The translations under genes were made by a program, and so were the position numbers. Shown piece by piece: positions 5,475 to 7,980 of a stretch of 7,980 bases of DNA. The number at the start of each line of letters is the position of its first letter. The first letter of the stretch is position 1. The DNA comes from Oscillospiraceae bacterium UBA6409 (GTDB lineage Bacteria > Bacillota > Clostridia > Oscillospirales > Oscillospiraceae), in assembly GCA_002438575.1 (NCBI GenBank), contig DJPP01000002.1, forward strand, positions 10,799-18,778, read 5' to 3'. Under the pieces are notes generated by a model. That model was not told the origin of the DNA. It did not search any database and worked only from the letters and a program-made list of their open reading frames with translations.

Positions 5475-6729
5475 GGCACTGGCATACATTCACCATGTGG
5501 ACTGGCGCGGCAGCGTGCCCGGGCTCAGCCGCATCGATACGCTGCTGGGTATGCTTGGTCATCCCGAACGTTCTGTAAAGTATATACACGTCACCGGCAC
5601 CAACGGCAAGGGCAGCACCTGTGCCATGCTGGCCTCCGTGCTGCGTGCCGCCGGGTATAAGACAGGGCTGTACACCTCCCCCTACATCTTCCGCTTCAAT
5701 GAGCGTATGCAGATCGATGGCGCACCTATCCCGGACGAGACCCTGTGCGCCTTGGTGGAGGAGCTGCAGCCGCTGGCGGACAGCATGGCGGATCCTCCCA
5801 CGGAGTTCGAGCTGGTGACAGCCATCGGTCTGACCTGGTTTGCCCGGGAGGCGTGCGATATTGTGGTATGCGAGGTAGGCATGGGCGGCGAATTCGACGC
5901 CACCAACGTGATCCCCGCGCCGGAGGTGGCCGTGCTCACCAATATCGGTCTGGACCACACCAGCGTACTGGGGAATACGGTGGAGGCCATCGCCGCCACC
6001 AAGGCGGGCATCATCAAGCCCGGCTGTCATGCCGTCCTGTACCCCTGCGCCCCCTCTGTGCAGGAGGTGGTGGCCGCGCGGTGCCGCACGATGGGCGCAT
6101 CGCTGACCATGGCGGACTTCGAGGCCCTCTCCCCTGTCAGCGACACGCTGGCGGGGCAGGTATTCGACTACGGCCCATATAAGGACCTGCGGCTGCCCCT
6201 GCTGGGCGGCCACCAGCTGCGAAACGCCGCCGTGGCGCTGACGACCATCGACGTTCTGCGGCAGCGGGGCCGGCACATTCACGAGAATGCCGTCCGTCAG
6301 GGCTTGGCTCAGACCGCGTGGCCGGGACGGTTCCAGGTGGTACGGCGGCAGCCCACGGTCATTCTGGACGGAGGGCACAACCCCCAGTGCATGGTCTCGC
6401 TGGCAGAAGCCATACGGGAATACCTGCCGGGAAAATCTGTCACCGTGCTGACCGGGGTGCTGGCGGACAAGGACTACGGGAAAATGTACGACCAGCTGGC
6501 TCCGCTGGCCGCGCGGTTTATCACCGTGACGCCCCACAATCCCCGTGCGCTGGATGCCGGAGAGCTGGCGGCCTTCCTGCGGCGATATGGCAAGCCGGTG
6601 ACGGCCTGCGGCACCATCCGGGAGGGTGTGGCCCGGATGCTGGCGGAGACAGCGGCGGACGGCGCGGCGGTGTGCTGCGGGTCGCTGTATCTGCTGGGCG
6701 ACGTGGCACAGGCGCTGGAAACGGCATAA
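5461..6729 (+). CDS. folC: Folylpolyglutamate synthase (FolC, Mur ligase superfamily)
   Basis: A 422-residue cytoplasmic ATP-dependent ligase that adds glutamate to folates, which retains them in the cell and makes them better substrates for enzymes such as Fhs. Motifs: P-loop 'VTGTNGKGST' (44-53), 'YTSPYIFRFNERMQIDG' (71-87), 'CEVGMGGEFDATNV' (137-150), 'NIGLDHTSVLGNTVEAIAAT' (161-180) with the Mur-type Lys181, and 'ILDGGHNPQ' in the C-terminal domain. The 'GGEFDATN' stretch has Glu where many relatives have Arg (GGRLDATN). Whether it also has dihydrofolate synthase activity cannot be judged by eye; no other folate biosynthesis genes are nearby, and salvage through FolT fits simple polyglutamylation. 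Start: ATG 5461, with AAGGG about eleven bases upstream; a GTG at 5452 is in frame but too close to that site. It overlaps the folT end and is probably translationally coupled, and so shares the riboswitch control. Confidence 0.93.
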   Translation: MTLDKALAYIHHVDWRGSVPGLSRIDTLLGMLGHPERSVKYIHVTGTNGKGSTCAMLASVLRAAGYKTGLYTSPYIFRFNERMQIDGAPIPDETLCALVEELQPLADSMADPPTEFELVTAIGLTWFAREACDIVVCEVGMGGEFDATNVIPAPEVAVLTNIGLDHTSVLGNTVEAIAATKAGIIKPGCHAVLYPCAPSVQEVVAARCRTMGASLTMADFEALSPVSDTLAGQVFDYGPYKDLRLPLLGGHQLRNAAVALTTIDVLRQRGRHIHENAVRQGLAQTAWPGRFQVVRRQPTVILDGGHNPQCMVSLAEAIREYLPGKSVTVLTGVLADKDYGKMYDQLAPLAARFITVTPHNPRALDAGELAAFLRRYGKPVTACGTIREGVARMLAETAADGAAVCCGSLYLLGDVAQALETA

Positions 6730-6759
6730 AAAAAGAGACGGCTGCGCCGTCTCTTTTTT
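6728..6759. terminator. Bidirectional intrinsic terminator between folC and the lipoprotein gene
   Basis: GAGACGGC (6735-6742) pairs with GCCGTCTC (6746-6753) around a TGC loop. A seven-A run (6728-6734) lies on the left and six T residues (6754-6759) on the right, so either strand yields a GC-rich hairpin followed by U residues. It begins within the folC stop codon and ends seven bases before the stop of the convergent lipoprotein gene, so it serves both units. Confidence 0.93.
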
Positions 6760-6766
6760 ATGCTTG

Positions 6767-7258
6767 TCAGCCCTCGACCTTCTCCACGCGGAAGGCGTAG
6801 GTCGCGCCGGCCTCCAGGGTCGTGGCGTCCACACCGGTCATGGCGTACTCGCCGTTGATGTAGAAGCCCCAGTAGGTGCCGTCAGCATCGTAGTCGGCAG
6901 TCTCACCGTTGACGGTCTTGACGTACAGGCCGTACTCGGAGTCGTCGCCGGCGATAACGCCCAGCTTCAGCAGCGCCGCGCCCACCGTCTCCTCATCGGT
7001 GTTAACGGTGAAGGTGACGGTCTTGCCGTCCGCGCCCTGCACCTCCACGGTGAAGGCCACGGCGCCCTGACCGATGACCGCGCCGTCCGCCACCGGCAGC
7101 GTCACCTTTTCATCAGCGGCGTTGTCCTGATCGGTGACCTCGGGATCGTTGGTCTGGTCATCAGTCTTGGTTTCCTCCTTTTGGCCGCAGGCCGCCAGGG
7201 CCAGGGTCAGCACCAGCGCCAAAAACAGCGCCAACAGCTTTTTCATGGTGTTTTTCAT
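6767..7258 (-). CDS. DUF4430-domain lipoprotein
   Basis: A 163-residue secreted lipoprotein. Residues 1-23 form a lipoprotein signal peptide (Lys-rich start, long Leu/Ala core) ending in the lipobox 'LAAC' with Cys24 as the lipidated residue. An acidic, Thr/Asp/Glu-rich linker follows to about residue 50. The remainder resembles DUF4430 (PF14478), related to the C-terminal domain of transcobalamin/intrinsic factor: 'YGLYVKTVNGETADY' (109-123), 'GTYWGFYINGEYAMTGVD' (127-144) and 'GATYAFRVEK' (151-160). Such domains are common on clostridial surfaces, but the ligand is unknown. It starts six bases after the thiamine pyrophosphokinase gene, and its AAGGAG site is formed by the last two sense codons of that gene, so the two are cotranscribed and probably coupled. 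A role in vitamin binding is a guess from the fold and neighbour. A second in-frame ATG lies four codons in. Confidence 0.85.
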   Translation of the reverse strand: MKNTMKKLLALFLALVLTLALAACGQKEETKTDDQTNDPEVTDQDNAADEKVTLPVADGAVIGQGAVAFTVEVQGADGKTVTFTVNTDEETVGAALLKLGVIAGDDSEYGLYVKTVNGETADYDADGTYWGFYINGEYAMTGVDATTLEAGATYAFRVEKVEG

Positions 7259-7264
7259 GTTTCG

Positions 7265-7885
7265 TTACTCCTTATCTGTTATCCCTATAAGCAGGCAGCC
7301 CCGCCGCACCGCGACGCGCACCGCCTGTCCTATAAAATGATTGCTGACCCCCAGAGGGAAATCCGCCGTCAGCACGGCGTCTGTCAGCGGGTACTTGGCG
7401 TTCTCGATGGTAACGCCCTCCGCGTCCGCACCCATACAGAACACGGAGAAAACGCTGTTCCGCCCCGCGGCAAGCACGATCTCCCCCCCGTCGCAGATGG
7501 CAGTGAACCTCTCACCGCTGCCGTACAGCCAGCCGCGCCCGCCGTGGCGGGCAATATAGGCCAGCGTCTGCATATTGGCCACCGTGTGGTCTGTCCGGTG
7601 GCCGCCCATACCACCCAGGAGATGGAACTCCCTCTCACCCCGATCGAAGCCCTCCTTGACAGCCCGGATCATGTCGGTGTCGTCCTTCTCCACCGGCAGG
7701 CGGAGGATGCGGTCAAATGCCGGCACGGCATCCAGCGAGTCGAAGTCCGCCACCAGCAGCGTGGGCGTTATGCCGTTTTCCCGGCAGATATGCCAGCCGC
7801 CGTCGGCAGCGATAACGGTATCGCTCTCTTGAACAGGCACAGGCAGGCCGTAGAAGCTGCCCGCGCCGATAATAAAGCAGGCCAT
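7265..7885 (-). CDS. thiN: Thiamine pyrophosphokinase (thiamine diphosphokinase)
   Basis: A 206-residue cytoplasmic enzyme that transfers pyrophosphate from ATP to thiamine, making the cofactor thiamine diphosphate. Family motifs are 'IAADGG' (25-30), 'LLVADFDS' (43-50, usually GDFDS, so Gly to Ala here), 'LPVEKDDTDMIRAV' (63-76), 'LLGGMGGHRTDHTVANMQTL' (89-108) and 'GVSNHF' (179-184). The Asp-rich motifs bind Mg-ATP and the 'GGxGGRxDH' motif (GGHRTDH here) belongs to the catalytic cleft. Length matches the bacterial family. Start: ATG at 7885, preceded by AAAGGA eight bases upstream; the frame is open further upstream to the window edge but without a start codon, and family members begin near this 'CFIIGAG'. 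The lipoprotein follows directly. No thiamine riboswitch is visible in the bases available upstream. Confidence 0.93.
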   Translation of the reverse strand: MACFIIGAGSFYGLPVPVQESDTVIAADGGWHICRENGITPTLLVADFDSLDAVPAFDRILRLPVEKDDTDMIRAVKEGFDRGEREFHLLGGMGGHRTDHTVANMQTLAYIARHGGRGWLYGSGERFTAICDGGEIVLAAGRNSVFSVFCMGADAEGVTIENAKYPLTDAVLTADFPLGVSNHFIGQAVRVAVRRGCLLIGITDKE

Positions 7886-7905
7886 AAAAGGGGTCCTTTC
7901 TGTTT

Positions 7906-7980
7906 TCAGATACGGCTCGGTGGGTCCGGCGCGGTCGGATCGGAAATATACCCATGCCCGTCGGTGGAGATTTTCGTCCC
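7906..7980 (-). CDS. Possible C-terminal end of an upstream gene, unidentified
   Basis: Reading the minus strand inward from the window edge, one frame gives 24 residues ending '...GYISDPTAPDPPSRI' and a TGA at 7908-7906. That stop lies 20 bases before the thiamine pyrophosphokinase start, with room only for its ribosome binding site, which fits an operon. The piece is too short to identify or to prove coding. No promoter is evident in 7886-7980. Confidence 0.3.
   Translation of the reverse strand, partial: GTKISTDGHGYISDPTAPDPPSRI

Noticed and set aside
5362..6834. 490-residue minus-strand frame antisense to folC
   Set aside because: It crosses the bidirectional terminator and has no domain, whereas folC on the other strand has every family motif.
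1..7980. CRISPR arrays, insertion sequences, phage genes, tRNA or rRNA
   Set aside because: I saw no spaced direct repeats, transposase or integrase motifs, or tRNA-like cloverleaf. All long stretches are explained by conserved metabolic genes.

Overview
The window looks like the chromosome of a GC-rich Firmicute, most likely an anaerobic clostridium of the Oscillospiraceae/Ruminococcaceae type. This rests on strong AAGGAGGG-type ribosome binding sites, near-consensus sigma-A promoters, a tetrahydrofolate (THF) riboswitch, an FchA-type cyclohydrolase and a DUF4430 lipoprotein. The species cannot be named from the sequence. Genes are packed tightly with short gaps or overlaps, and there is no sign of mobile DNA, CRISPR, rRNA or tRNA.

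The left part (1-4580, minus strand) is one operon read right to left: fhs, fchA, folD, a formate/nitrite-family channel (focA-like), then a PF06541 membrane protein cut by the window edge. The first three genes stand in reaction order: formate to 10-formyl-THF (Fhs), to 5,10-methenyl-THF (FchA), to 5,10-methylene-THF (FolD). The channel probably moves the formate. FolD lacks the Lys and Gln that bifunctional FolD enzymes use for the cyclohydrolase step, so FchA probably supplies that step. Fhs is of the long type resembling the synthetase domain of eukaryotic C1-THF synthase, and two otherwise conserved histidines are replaced.

The 300-base divergent intergenic region (4581-4880) is full of signals. 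It holds a near-consensus fhs promoter on the minus strand, a folT promoter on the plus strand with an inverted repeat in its spacer, and a complete THF riboswitch aptamer (about 4721-4820). The expression platform that follows can hide the folT ribosome binding site. A loop of the aptamer carries a copy of the Shine-Dalgarno sequence, which suggests a three-way competition mechanism.

The plus-strand unit (4881-6729) is folT, the folate S component of an ECF transporter, overlapping folC, which glutamylates and traps folates. The THF riboswitch therefore controls uptake and retention of the cofactor that the divergent operon uses. A bidirectional terminator (6728-6759) closes this unit.

The right part (6767-7980, minus strand) is a separate unit: thiamine pyrophosphokinase, then a DUF4430 lipoprotein six bases downstream. 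At the window edge there may be the last codons of an unidentified upstream gene. I found no wholly new system. The most notable points are the FolD/FchA division of labour, the divergent Fhs and the riboswitch logic.
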